A stretch of DNA of 64,000 bases from Sphingomonas hankookensis (GCF_001619955.1 NZ_LQQO01000001.1:434001-498000), one strand, 5' to 3'. Counted from the first letter of the stretch, positions 1-7,709 are shown. Translations and numbers: made by a program. Notes: generated by a model from the sequence alone, not told the origin.

Positions 1-221
1 AGGCCGAGGACCGGTTCGCGGCGGAAGCGGCCGAGCTGCTGCGCAAGCGTGCGCTGGCGAACGAGTTCGAATCGCTGATCATCGTCGCCCCGCCCAAGAC
101 GCTGGGCGAGATGCGCAAACATTATCACAAGGCGGTCAGCGACAAGCTGGCCGGCGAACTCGACAAGGACCTGACCGGCCATCCGGTCGACCAGATCGAG
201 AAGCTGCTCGCCAACGCCTGA
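1..221 (+). CDS. Host-attachment family protein, C-terminal fragment
   Basis: The window opens inside this gene. The coding frame starts at base 3 and ends with TGA at 219-221, leaving 72 residues. The visible part contains a conserved-looking stretch (LIIVAPPKTLGEMRKHY) followed by a helical end that terminates in DQIEKLLANA. This resembles the C-terminal half of the family annotated as proteins required for attachment to host cells (Host_attach), whose biochemical role is poorly defined. The N-terminus lies outside the window, so length and start cannot be judged. A strong hairpin terminator follows immediately. The assignment is from family resemblance only. Confidence 0.65.
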   Translation, partial: AEDRFAAEAAELLRKRALANEFESLIIVAPPKTLGEMRKHYHKAVSDKLAGELDKDLTGHPVDQIEKLLANA

Positions 222-240
222 TGCCGAAAGGCCGGAACGG

Positions 241-279
241 AAAACGGGCCGCGCGGGGGTTCCACGCGGCCCGTTTTGT
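241..279. terminator. Rho-independent terminator, probably bidirectional
   Basis: A 13-bp perfect stem pairs 241-253 (AAAACGGGCCGCG) with 265-277 (CGCGGCCCGTTTT) around an 11-nt loop. The T-run lies on the + strand and the A-run gives a T-run on the - strand. It sits between the converging genes ending at 221 and 297, so it can end transcripts from both sides. Confidence 0.85.
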
Positions 280-296
280 CGTGCAATCGACCGGGA

Positions 297-1205
297 TCAG
301 GCGGCGTCGCTGGCCACCTTGCGCGCGAACCGCTTGCGCAGGACCAGCGCCGCGGCGGCGCCACCGAATAGCAGCAGCATCGGCGGGGCCGGCACCGGCG
401 TCGGGGGCTTGTCCGGCGGCGGGGGCGGCGGATAGCCGTTGGAGGACGACGAGGTGGACGAGCTGGTCGCCGAGGATGTCGAGGCGGACGATGCCGACGA
501 CGTGCTGGTGGATACGTTGCCGCTCGACGAGGTGGAGGTCGACGTCGAGACGTTGCCGCTCGAGGAGGTCGAGGTCGACACGTTCCCGCTCGACGAGGTG
601 GACGTCGACACATTGCCGCTCGACGACGACGAGACATTGCCGCTGGACGAGCTGGACACGTTTCCGCTGCTGCCGCCCGACGCGGACGACGTGCTGCTGG
701 TGCTCGACACGCCGCCGGTGCTGGTCGATGACCCACCGGCCGAGGTCGAGGTGGAGCCGCTCGTGCTGGAGGTCGACGATACGACGATCCCGCTCGACCC
801 GCCCGAACCGCCGCCGCCGAAGAAGCCGCCCGCGAAGAAGCCGCCGCCGATCCCGCCGCCGCCGGTGCCGCCGACCAGTACCGGGCCGGGGGCGAAGCCG
901 CCGCCCTGCATGACCGGCATGTCGGGGCTGGCAAAGGCGGGGGGCAGCGGCACGGGATCGGCTTGGCTGGCGACGGTCACGACGGTCGGTGCGCACACGG
1001 TCTTGGTCCGGGTGACGATGCGCTTCACGACTCGCTTGGGGGCCGGGCGCGCCGCGACTCGCTTCGTGATGACGCGTTTGGTGATGGCGCGCTTCGTGAT
1101 CTCACGATGTTGCGACGATTCGGCGACGTGCACCGCGCCGCCGCCGATGACGGCACCGCCACAGGCACATGCGCATAATTTCGCCAATGCCATCTTTACC
1201 GACAT
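297..1205 (-). CDS. Exported Ser/Thr-rich repeat protein with PEP-CTERM-like sorting tail
   Basis: This 302-residue protein is low in complexity. It has a short hydrophobic N-terminus, three copies of an ITKR-type repeat (about residues 36-49), a Gly-rich segment (about 100-139), then a Ser/Thr-rich region with tandem SSSGNVSTST-like units (about 180-238, DNA 492-668). The C-terminus is a Pro-rich spacer, PVPAPP, a hydrophobic helix (MLLLFGGAAAALVL) and the basic RKRFARK. That tripartite end resembles PEP-CTERM sorting signals, although the usual Pro-Glu-Pro is replaced by Pro-Ala-Pro-Pro. A GGAAGAG Shine-Dalgarno lies 7 nt before the ATG. I infer an exopolysaccharide-associated surface protein that could be glycosylated on Ser/Thr. 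No exosortase gene is in the window. Confidence 0.6.
   Translation of the reverse strand: MSVKMALAKLCACACGGAVIGGGAVHVAESSQHREITKRAITKRVITKRVAARPAPKRVVKRIVTRTKTVCAPTVVTVASQADPVPLPPAFASPDMPVMQGGGFAPGPVLVGGTGGGGIGGGFFAGGFFGGGGSGGSSGIVVSSTSSTSGSTSTSAGGSSTSTGGVSSTSSTSSASGGSSGNVSSSSSGNVSSSSSGNVSTSTSSSGNVSTSTSSSGNVSTSTSTSSSGNVSTSTSSASSASTSSATSSSTSSSSNGYPPPPPPDKPPTPVPAPPMLLLFGGAAAALVLRKRFARKVASDAA
492..668 (-). repeat. Coding tandem repeat (SSGNVSTST-type units)
   Basis: The reverse-strand frame encodes six back-to-back units built on Gly-Asn-Val-Ser followed by Ser/Thr runs, with unit length varying from 8 to 12 residues. Unit-number variation of this kind can change the length of the protein stalk between strains. 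Confidence 0.7.
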
Positions 1206-1553
1206 GCAGCACCACTCTTCCCAAAGAACCCCGACTACGTGCCCGAGAGCATCGCGCGGGTCCGTCCTGCATCACCAAGGCGAAAGAAACCGTAAAGTTC
1301 AAGCCAATGTGACCTATTCCCGCGGTCATATTTCTGAAATGCGCGCTACGCCAGCACTTCGCTACGGTTAACGTACCGTAAAGGGACGACGAGTCACACC
1401 GGTACGATACGGACCCGTCGGCGATGCGACGGGAACAATGTCCCATGTTCCGCAACGCTTGTGGAGCCGCCCCCCGCTCGATATAGGCGCGCGGGACAAG
1501 AGAGGGCGACCCCGCGGGCTTCGTAGAGGGACGCCCCTGGGTGGAGAATGGGG
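1206..1553. other. 348-bp intergenic region between divergent genes
   Basis: No ORF here has convincing coding character. It carries the promoters of the leftward surface-protein gene and the rightward dksA. Two inverted repeats stand out: TACGGT-TAACGT-ACCGTA at 1363-1380 and GGAACA-8 nt-TGTTCC at 1432-1451. The first contains the TAACGTACCGTAA motif that recurs near 4112-4124 and 44098-44113. Confidence 0.6.
1363..1381. promoter_or_regulatory. Candidate operator, recurrent TAACGTACCGTAA motif (site A)
   Basis: A perfect 6-bp inverted repeat TACGGT/ACCGTA flanks TAACGT. The string TAACGTACCGTAA (1369-1381) matches a site upstream of the lipid kinase/hemB pair at 12 of 13 positions and a site upstream of the nitronate monooxygenase-like gene on the opposite strand. 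The binding factor is unknown. Confidence 0.4.
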
Positions 1554-2021
1554 ATGGCCACGGTTTTGAGCGACACGAAACAACCTCTCGACATGCCACC
1601 GCCGCCGGCGAACGACGATGGCACCGGATATCGTCCCCATGCGGACGAACCGTTCATGAACCCCCGTCAGCAGGCCTATTTCCGGGCCAAACTGCTGGCA
1701 TGGAAGGACGCAATCCACCGCGAGGCGCAGGACACGCTGGCGCATCTGCAGAACGAATCGCTGCGCGAGGCCGACCTGACCGACCGCGCATCGAGCGAGA
1801 CCGACTTTTCGATCGAACTGCGCACCCGTGATCGCCAGCGCAAGCTGATCGCCAAGATCGAGGCGGCGCTGCGCCGGATCGACGATGGCGAATATGGCTA
1901 TTGCGAAGTCACCGGGGAGCCGATCGCGCTGGGCCGGCTGGAAGCCCGCCCCATCGCGACGATGACGGTCGAGGCGCAGAGCCGCCACGAACGCCAGGAA
2001 AAGGTATCGCGCGAGGATTGA
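1554..2021 (+). CDS. dksA: DksA-type RNA polymerase-binding transcription factor
   Basis: This 155-residue protein has the DksA/TraR layout: an N-terminal coiled-coil segment (about 45-110) and a C-terminal zinc-finger-like globule with GYCEVTGEPIALGRLEARP. DksA binds the RNA polymerase secondary channel and works with ppGpp in the stringent response. Only one of the four zinc-ligand cysteines of the E. coli protein is present here, which is common in alphaproteobacterial homologues. I start it at the second ATG (1554) because GGAG lies 8 nt upstream; the ATG at 1548 would have almost no spacing. A GC-rich hairpin follows the stop codon. Confidence 0.9.
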   Translation: MATVLSDTKQPLDMPPPPANDDGTGYRPHADEPFMNPRQQAYFRAKLLAWKDAIHREAQDTLAHLQNESLREADLTDRASSETDFSIELRTRDRQRKLIAKIEAALRRIDDGEYGYCEVTGEPIALGRLEARPIATMTVEAQSRHERQEKVSRED

Positions 2022-2033
2022 GCGCACGACAAG

Positions 2034-2058
2034 GCGCGGGGCCGGCAGGGCCCCGCGC
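2034..2058. terminator. GC-rich hairpin between converging genes
   Basis: A 10-bp perfect stem GCGCGGGGCC (2034-2043) pairs with GGCCCCGCGC (2049-2058) around a 5-nt loop, between the dksA stop and the stop of the leftward DUF465 gene. There is no T-run, so intrinsic termination is only probable. Confidence 0.5.
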
Positions 2059-2069
2059 AGGTCGTCGCG

Positions 2070-2225
2070 TTACAGCGCCGTCATCTCCTGCTTCACCATC
2101 AGCTTGCGCTTCTTCAGCGAGGACAGCAGCGCCTGGTCGGGGGAAGGACGCTGCGTTTCGGCGGCGATCTGACGATCGAGCGTCGCATGTTTCGCTTCGA
2201 GGGCGGTGAGGTGGGCAGACTGCAT
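2070..2225 (-). CDS. YdcH/DUF465 family mini-protein
   Basis: This is a 51-residue, all-helical, charged protein with the DUF465 signature of a short helical hairpin ending in LKKRKLMVKQEM. The function of the family is unknown. An upstream in-frame start (2354) exists, but the ATG at 2225 has a perfect AGGAGG 8 nt upstream and gives the usual family length. It is convergent with dksA and divergent from a second DUF465 gene at 2378. Confidence 0.8.
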   Translation of the reverse strand: MQSAHLTALEAKHATLDRQIAAETQRPSPDQALLSSLKKRKLMVKQEMTAL

Positions 2226-2377
2226 CGTTGCATCCTCCTGCTTGGCTGTTGGGGGAATGAATAGAACACAGCCGCCGACGATTGTCGCCATGCCGCGAGC
2301 GGCTTTTTCGACATGGCGTGCGAAAATGACCGACGGGCCGTTGCCAGCGGCCAAGCGCCAAGCGAGAGTGGACCGCG

Positions 2378-2575
2378 ATGGACGAATCGGACCTTGAACA
2401 GCGTCTGGGGCTGCTGCGGATCGAGCATCGCGACCTCGACGATGCGATCGCGGCGCTGGGCATGGCGGCGCAGGTCGACCAGTTGCAAATCGCCCGGCTG
2501 AAGCGGCGTAAGCTGCGCCTGCGCGACGAGATCGCGGCGATCGAGGACCAGCTGATCCCCGACATCATCGCCTGA
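2378..2575 (+). CDS. YdcH/DUF465 family mini-protein (second copy)
   Basis: This 65-residue protein has the same plan as its divergent neighbour: an N-terminal helix (EQRLGLLRIEHRDLDDAI), then a basic LKRRKLRLRDEIAAIEDQ helix. DUF465 proteins are abundant small helical proteins of unknown role in alphaproteobacteria. The two copies are clearly related but not close, so they look like old paralogues. The 152-bp gap between the two start codons must contain both promoters. Confidence 0.75.
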   Translation: MDESDLEQRLGLLRIEHRDLDDAIAALGMAAQVDQLQIARLKRRKLRLRDEIAAIEDQLIPDIIA

Positions 2576-2658
2576 ACCGCCCGGTTGGTTCGTTCAGGGA
2601 CGGTCGCGCGTCATCGGGCGCTTGTCGTCCGGCGGCAGGGCGTGGCATCCAGCGGATC

Positions 2659-3117
2659 ATGGGACCAGCCGGACACGGGGCGGACGTTCAACGCCGACTG
2701 ATCGATTCGCTGTACGTCGAAGCCATGCTGCTGGCCGACGAGGCGCGATCCTATTTCAACGATGCCGGACAGGCGGAACGCGCGCTGCTCGACCCGATGG
2801 CGCGGGTGGTGCTGTCGTGCGAATCGCTCAAGATCACGACGCGGCTGATGCACGTCATCGCGTGGCTGCTGACCCAGCGCGCGATCGATGCGGGCGAGAT
2901 GGCGCCGGACCTGGCCGAGGATCCGCTGCGCGCGCTGGCCACGTCGCCGGTGACCGAGGACGAGGTGCTGGAGACGATGCCGGCGGGGACGCAGGTGCTG
3001 ATCCGCGCCAGCCTCGACCTGTATCGCCGGGCGGAACGGATCGAGCGGTCGAAGACCAGCCCGCCGCCGGCCAGCCCGGCGCGGGCGATGTTCGAACGGC
3101 TGGCGATGCAGCTATAG
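2659..3117 (+). CDS. rcdA: RcdA-like cell-cycle proteolysis adaptor (DUF1465)
   Basis: The 152-residue product is a helical DUF1465 protein with the conserved segments MARVVLSCESLKITTRLMHV and AWLLTQRAIDAGEM. In Caulobacter this family is RcdA, which with CpdR and PopA delivers CtrA to ClpXP. The role here is inferred from family membership; CtrA, CpdR and PopA are not in the window. The ATG at 2659 lacks a strong Shine-Dalgarno, so a later start is possible. The 3' end overlaps the converging gene by 6 bp (3112-3117). Confidence 0.75.
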   Translation: MGPAGHGADVQRRLIDSLYVEAMLLADEARSYFNDAGQAERALLDPMARVVLSCESLKITTRLMHVIAWLLTQRAIDAGEMAPDLAEDPLRALATSPVTEDEVLETMPAGTQVLIRASLDLYRRAERIERSKTSPPPASPARAMFERLAMQL

Positions 3118-4059
3118 CGCCAGCCGGGTGCGGGCGGCGCGATATTCCTCCGCCATGCGCGCGATACGGTCGGCGGCGGGCAGGACGGCATCGACCGCAC
3201 CGATGCCCTGGCCCGCGCCCCAGATGTCCTTCCAAGCCTTTGCGCCGGACCCGAAATTCATCTTCGAGGCGTCGCTGTCGGGCAGGGCGTCGGGATCGAG
3301 GCCGGCGGCGACGATCGAGGCGCGAAGATAATTGCCGTGCACCCCGGTGAAGAGGTTGCTGTAGACGATATCGTCCGCCCGGCCGTCGACCACCGCCTGC
3401 TTGTAGGCGGCGACGGCATTGGCTTCGGCGGTGGCGATGAAGGGGGAGCCGACATAGGCGAGGTCGGCGCCCGCCGCTTGGGCCGCGAGCACCGCGCCGC
3501 CATTGGCGATCGCGCCCGACAGCGCCAGCGGGCCGTCGAACCACTGGCGAACCTCCTGCGTGAAGGCGAAGGGGTTCAGGCGGCCGGCATGGCCGCCGGC
3601 GCCGGTGCAGACGAGGATCAGGCCATCGGCGCCCTTTTCCACCGCCTTGTGGGCGAAGCGGTCGTCGATGACGTCGTGCAGCGTGATCCCGCCCCAGCCC
3701 TGGACGGCGGTGTTCAGGTCCTCGCGCGCGCCGAGCGAGGTGATGACGATCGGCACCTTCCATTTGGCGCAGGTCGTCAGGTCCGCCTCCAGCCGGTCGT
3801 TGGAGCGGTGGACGATCTGGTTGACCGCGAAGGGCGCGGCGGGGCGGTCCGGGTTGGCGCGGTCGTGGGCGGCCAGTTCCTCTGTAATGCGGTGGAGCCA
3901 TTCGTCGAGCTGCGCCTGCGGCCGGGCGTTCAGCGCCGGGAAGGAGCCGACGATCCCGGCCTTGCACTGGGCGATGACCAGATCGGGGCCGGAGATGATG
4001 AACAGCGGCGACCCGATGACCGGGATCGTCAGCCTGTCGAAGAGAGAAGGAAGCGCCAT
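3112..4059 (-). CDS. Nitronate monooxygenase (2-nitropropane dioxygenase) family FMN enzyme
   Basis: A TIM-barrel FMN protein of 315 residues from the ATG at 4059. It shows the family N-terminus (FDRLTIPVIGSPLFIISGPDLV), a Gly-rich phosphate-binding segment (CTGAGGHAG), and the later ANGGAVLAAQAAGADLAYVGSPF loop. Members oxidise alkyl nitronates such as propionate-3-nitronate using oxygen, or act as enoyl reductases; the natural substrate here is not known. An in-frame ATG 18 nt upstream is less likely because the family begins near the later Met. The recurrent TTACGGTACGT motif lies about 55 bp upstream. Confidence 0.85.
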   Translation of the reverse strand: MALPSLFDRLTIPVIGSPLFIISGPDLVIAQCKAGIVGSFPALNARPQAQLDEWLHRITEELAAHDRANPDRPAAPFAVNQIVHRSNDRLEADLTTCAKWKVPIVITSLGAREDLNTAVQGWGGITLHDVIDDRFAHKAVEKGADGLILVCTGAGGHAGRLNPFAFTQEVRQWFDGPLALSGAIANGGAVLAAQAAGADLAYVGSPFIATAEANAVAAYKQAVVDGRADDIVYSNLFTGVHGNYLRASIVAAGLDPDALPDSDASKMNFGSGAKAWKDIWGAGQGIGAVDAVLPAADRIARMAEEYRAARTRLAL

Positions 4060-4111
4060 ATGAGTTTCATAGCGCAACCGTAATCACTGTCCAGCGGCGA
4101 AAGTTGGCGAA

Positions 4112-4124
4112 GGTTACGGTACGT
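4112..4124 (-). promoter_or_regulatory. Candidate operator, recurrent motif (site B)
   Basis: The + strand reads GGTTACGGTACGT; on the - strand this is ACGTACCGTAACC, the same core as sites at 1369-1381 and 44099-44111. It lies 53-65 bp upstream of the leftward gene starting at 4059, within a 220-bp intergenic gap that otherwise shows nothing. Confidence 0.4.
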
Positions 4125-4279
4125 CGAAGTTTATAACGACCAGATTTCGTTGTTCTGCAATGACTTGCAGGGCAACTTCGGCGTGGAAGTCGACACTTGT
4201 GGTTCAATCGGTGCGTCGAGCGGTGCCGGGCAATGTCAAAGAGCCGGAACAGCATGCATGTTTCGGCCAAGTAGGAAAG

Positions 4280-5608
4280 TCAGCCGGTCACGACCTGATA
4301 GAGCAGCACCAAGTTGAGCACGATCACCGCCGCGCAGATGACCCATGCGGCCAGCGCCAGTACCGGGCGGTTGGCGAAGTCGCCCATCTTGCCCCGGTCG
4401 CCGGTGAAGCGGACCAGCGGATAGACGGCGAAGGGCAGCTGGAGGCTCAGCACGACCTGGCTGGCGATCAGCAGCTGCGCCGTGCCGCTTTCGCCATAGA
4501 GGCTGGCGACGATGACGGCGGGGACGATCGCGATCAGCCGGGTGACGATCCGGCGGATCCACGCCGGCAGGCGGATGTTGAGGAACCCTTCCATCACGAT
4601 CTGTCCGGCGAGCGTCCCGGTGATGGTCGAGTTCTGGCCCGAGGCGAGCAGCGCGACCGCGAACAGGATGCTGGCGGCACCGGCACCCAGCATCGGGGTC
4701 AGCAGCTGATAGGCGTCCTGGATTTCGGCGACGTCGGTGCGGCCCGCGGTGTGGAAGGTCGCAGCGGCGAGGATCAGGATCGATCCGTTGATGAACAGCG
4801 CGAGCATCAGCGCGACCGAGCTGTCGATCGTCGCCAACTTCACCGCCTCACGCCGACCCTCCGGCGTCCGATCGAAGCTGCGCGTCTGCACGATCGAGGA
4901 GTGCAGATAGAGGTTGTGCGGCATCACGGTCGCGCCGAGAATGCCGATCGCGATGTAGAGCATCGCCGGATTGGTCACGATCTCGGTTCGCGGGATCAGC
5001 CCCTCGGCGATCGCGGCGAGCGAGGGTTGCGCGAGGAACAGTTCCACCGCGAAGCAGCCGGCGATGATGATGAGCAGCGCGACGATGAACGCTTCCAGCT
5101 TGCGAAAGCCATATTGCTGGAGCAGCAGGATCAGCATCACGTCGACGGCGGTGATGCACACGCCCCAGACGAGCGGGATACCGAAGAGCAGTTGCAGCGC
5201 GATGGCGGTGCCGATGACCTCCGCAAGGTCGCAGGCGATGATCGCCAGCTCGCACAGCACCCACAGGACCCAGCGGATCGGCGAGGGATAATATTCGCGA
5301 CACGCCTGGGCGAGGTCGAGGCCGGTGACGATGCCGAGCTTGGCCGACAGCGATTGCAGCACCATCGCCATGATGTTCGACAGCAGGATGACCGACAACA
5401 GCGTATAGCCGAACGCCGAACCGCCGGCGATGTCGGTCGCCCAGTTGCCCGGGTCCATATAGCCGACCGCGACGAGATAGCCGGGGCCGGCAAAGGCACC
5501 GAGCTTGCGCCAGAACTGCCCGGCGCCGGCTGGAACCGGCACGGTGCGAAACGAGCCGGGCAGGCTGGGGCGCCGCTCGGGAGCGTCTGCGCTGGTCGGA
5601 GGGGCCAT
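4280..5608 (-). CDS. mntH: Nramp-family divalent metal (Mn/Fe) transporter
   Basis: This 442-residue multi-spanning membrane protein is a proton-coupled Mn(II)/Fe(II) importer. The Nramp signatures are plain: DPGNWATD in TM1 (about residues 52-59, metal-binding Asp and Asn) and MPHNLYLHS in TM6 (Met and His of the metal site). Eleven hydrophobic segments fit the family. It is the last gene of a leftward group with two ferritin-like lipoprotein genes only 24 bp and 20 bp apart, so the three probably form a metal-handling operon. No Mur/Fur-type site was recognised upstream of the operon. Confidence 0.92.
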   Translation of the reverse strand: MAPPTSADAPERRPSLPGSFRTVPVPAGAGQFWRKLGAFAGPGYLVAVGYMDPGNWATDIAGGSAFGYTLLSVILLSNIMAMVLQSLSAKLGIVTGLDLAQACREYYPSPIRWVLWVLCELAIIACDLAEVIGTAIALQLLFGIPLVWGVCITAVDVMLILLLQQYGFRKLEAFIVALLIIIAGCFAVELFLAQPSLAAIAEGLIPRTEIVTNPAMLYIAIGILGATVMPHNLYLHSSIVQTRSFDRTPEGRREAVKLATIDSSVALMLALFINGSILILAAATFHTAGRTDVAEIQDAYQLLTPMLGAGAASILFAVALLASGQNSTITGTLAGQIVMEGFLNIRLPAWIRRIVTRLIAIVPAVIVASLYGESGTAQLLIASQVVLSLQLPFAVYPLVRFTGDRGKMGDFANRPVLALAAWVICAAVIVLNLVLLYQVVTG

Positions 5609-5632
5609 GCGATACGCTCCCGAAATCAGACG

Positions 5633-6646
5633 TTAGACGGCGTTGCTGGTCTTCAGCGCGCCATTGACCCCCGCCGGGAAGAAGCCGCCGGCCGAGACCG
5701 AGGCGCGGGTCAGGTAATGGATGTTGAGCACCTGCGCCGGCAGGCGGCTGAAGGTCAGCGCGCTGCCGTCGGTCGGCACGATGTTCGACGCGTTGTTGAC
5801 CGGCTTCACCCCCTGATCGGTGTCGTTGGCACCTTCGAGGTCGTCGCGGGCCTTCGACAGGGCTTCGGTCGCATCGAGGATCGCCGGGGTGGCGATGCCC
5901 TTGCGATACAGCGCAGCGCGGATCAGGCCGGCATGATAGGCCTTGGCCGAGACCATGCCCGCAATCGCGTCGATGAACGCCGCGCCGGTCACGCCGGCGG
6001 TGATGCCGCGATAGGCGGTGACGGCGACGTCGGCGAACACGAACGCGCCGAGCATGACCTGTTCGTCGGTGGCATAGACGTCATAGGTCGCCGCCGTGCC
6101 GGTGATGAGCCCCGCCGTCCGGGCAAGGTTCGAGAAAGCGCTGGTCGCGGTGACGCCGAGGTCGATCGCCGGCTGGGCGATGACCGGGGTCCCGATCGTG
6201 CGGCGCAGCAGCGCGACCTGTGCCCGGGTGTCGGCGGCGATTTCGCGCGCGAACTGGCCGAGGACGGGATCGGCGAACACGCGCTGGCGCCCGCCGCTGG
6301 CGGCCCCGGCGGTGCCGGCTCCGGTCAGCAGGTCGGCGGACAGGCCGGCGCCGGTCGTGACGACGCTGAAATACTGCGCCTCGAGATAGGCGAGGTTCAG
6401 CGCGAAGTTCAGCACATCGGCATCGGTCAGCGGCGTCGAGGACGGCGTCGGCGTGGGCGACGTCGTTGCAGTCGGCGTGGGGGTGGGCGTCGGGGCCGGG
6501 TTGCTGTTGTTCCCGCCACAGGCAGCGAGCAGCGACGCGCCGGCCATGACGGCCGACACGCTGCCCGCGCTGCGCAGGAAGTCGCGGCGATCGGCGCGGC
6601 GGCTATCGTTGGTGTCGAGCACCGACAGGATCGATTCGTTGGTCAT
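5633..6646 (-). CDS. Ferritin-like TAT lipoprotein paralogue with a degenerate metal site
   Basis: A 337-residue paralogue of the adjacent 6667-7680 gene. It has a twin-arginine signal (RRADRRDFLRSAG), a lipobox (LLAAC), a Pro-Thr repeat linker (about 51-72) and a ferritin-like four-helix domain (PF13668 type). Compared with its neighbour the ligand positions are mostly lost: helix 1 E86 to A (E89 kept), helix 2 E140 to T, H143 to Q and E145 to A, helix 3 E to A205, and helix 4 E to K235 (H238 kept). A canonical di-iron or di-manganese site is therefore unlikely. I infer a structural or regulatory pseudo-ferritin acting beside the intact copy, possibly as a heterodimer partner. Confidence 0.8.
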   Translation of the reverse strand: MTNESILSVLDTNDSRRADRRDFLRSAGSVSAVMAGASLLAACGGNNSNPAPTPTPTPTATTSPTPTPSSTPLTDADVLNFALNLAYLEAQYFSVVTTGAGLSADLLTGAGTAGAASGGRQRVFADPVLGQFAREIAADTRAQVALLRRTIGTPVIAQPAIDLGVTATSAFSNLARTAGLITGTAATYDVYATDEQVMLGAFVFADVAVTAYRGITAGVTGAAFIDAIAGMVSAKAYHAGLIRAALYRKGIATPAILDATEALSKARDDLEGANDTDQGVKPVNNASNIVPTDGSALTFSRLPAQVLNIHYLTRASVSAGGFFPAGVNGALKTSNAV

Positions 6647-6666
6647 CTGGGTCGCTCCCGAAAGGC

Positions 6667-7680
6667 TCAGTTCGCCGCGCTGGACTTGATGGCGCCGTTG
6701 ACACCGGCGGGGAAGAAGCCGCCCGTCGTGACGGCGTTCCGGTTCAGATAGGCGATGTTGAGCACCTGTCCGGTGGTGCGGCCATAGGGGAGGCCGTTGG
6801 TGGAATCGAACGGCATGATGTTCGACTGGTCCTCGATCGGGCGCACGCCCTGATCGATGTCGCTGGCGCCGTCGAGATCGTCGCGCGCCTTCGAGATCGC
6901 TTCGGTCGAATCGATCAGCGTCGGGGTGGTCAGCCCGCGCATGTACAGTGCCGAGCGGATCATCGCCGCGTGATAGGATTCGGCGGCGAGGATGCCCGAC
7001 GCCGCCTGACGGATCAGCGCGTTGGCGATGCCGCCCATCGCGCCGCGATAGGCGGTGACGCCGACATCCTCGAACAGGAAGGCGGCGAGCAGGAAATTGT
7101 CGTCATTCTCATAGGGATCGAACGTCGCGCCCTGACCGATCAGGCCGGCGGCACGCGCGGCGTTCGAAAAGGCGCTGGTCGCGGTCGCGCTGATGTCGAT
7201 GTTCGGCATCGCGATTGCCCCGGTGCCCAGCGCGTTGCGCAGGAATTCGACGTGCGCCACTTCGTCCTGTGCGATTTCGCGGGCATAGTTGGCGACGATC
7301 GGGTCGCTCAGATTGGCCTTCTTGCCGCCGGTCACGGTCCCGGCGGTGCCGGTGCCGGTCAGCAGCGTGGCAGCCAGGCCGGTGCCGTTGGCGGCGAACG
7401 CATAGAATTGCGCTTCGAGATATTCGAGGTTCAGCGCGAAGTTCAGCACGTCGAGGTCGGTGAAACCGCTGCTGTTCGTTGCGGTCGGCGTCGGGGTCGG
7501 CGTCGGCGTGCCGCTGGGCGTCGGGGTGGGCGAGTTGTCGTCGTTGCCGCCGCACGAGGTCAGCGCGAGGCCGGTGCCGACCGCCGCCACCGCGCCAAAG
7601 GCACGGAAGAAGTCCCGGCGTTCCTCGCGTCGGCGCACCCGCGCGTCGAGGGCTGCAACCATCTGTGTCTCGTCGGTCAT
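6667..7680 (-). CDS. Ferritin-like domain TAT lipoprotein with intact ligand set
   Basis: This 337-residue exported protein begins with a twin-arginine motif (RREERRDFFRAFG), a hydrophobic stretch and a lipobox LTSC (Cys43), followed by a Pro-Thr linker. The ferritin-like domain retains likely metal ligands: E86/E89 (EYLEAQFY), E140 and H143 (DEVAHVE), E204 (FEDVGVTAY), and E234 and H237 (ESYH). Folded export by Tat fits a protein that loads metal in the cytoplasm. It is first in a leftward operon with a degenerate paralogue and mntH, so a role in envelope Mn/Fe storage or oxidative protection is a reasonable inference. The enzymatic activity is unknown. Confidence 0.85.
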   Translation of the reverse strand: MTDETQMVAALDARVRRREERRDFFRAFGAVAAVGTGLALTSCGGNDDNSPTPTPSGTPTPTPTPTATNSSGFTDLDVLNFALNLEYLEAQFYAFAANGTGLAATLLTGTGTAGTVTGGKKANLSDPIVANYAREIAQDEVAHVEFLRNALGTGAIAMPNIDISATATSAFSNAARAAGLIGQGATFDPYENDDNFLLAAFLFEDVGVTAYRGAMGGIANALIRQAASGILAAESYHAAMIRSALYMRGLTTPTLIDSTEAISKARDDLDGASDIDQGVRPIEDQSNIMPFDSTNGLPYGRTTGQVLNIAYLNRNAVTTGGFFPAGVNGAIKSSAAN

Positions 7681-7709
7681 CTACCGGTTCCCTTAAACCC
7701 TGGCGGCCC

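Noticed and set aside
439-1371. A + strand frame rich in Asp/Val/Glu opposite the Ser/Thr repeat gene
   Set aside because: The acidic repeats mirror the Ser/Thr codons of the - strand. The - strand frame has a ribosome site, a hydrophobic N-terminus and a sorting-like tail, so it is the real gene.
1432-1451. GGAACA-N8-TGTTCC upstream of dksA as an EcfG promoter
   Set aside because: GGAAC is present but no CGTT follows at 16-17 bp. It is recorded only as an inverted repeat of unknown meaning.
4060-4279. A small gene or riboswitch between mntH and the nitronate monooxygenase-like gene
   Set aside because: No frame has a ribosome site and coding composition, and no stable conserved-looking RNA fold was recognised; only the short recurrent motif stands out.
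4160-6751. An open frame of 863 codons on the + strand
   Set aside because: It runs antisense to mntH and the ferritin-like gene, has an Arg/Asp/Gly/His-rich composition typical of a shadow frame in GC-rich DNA, and has no domain or ribosome site.
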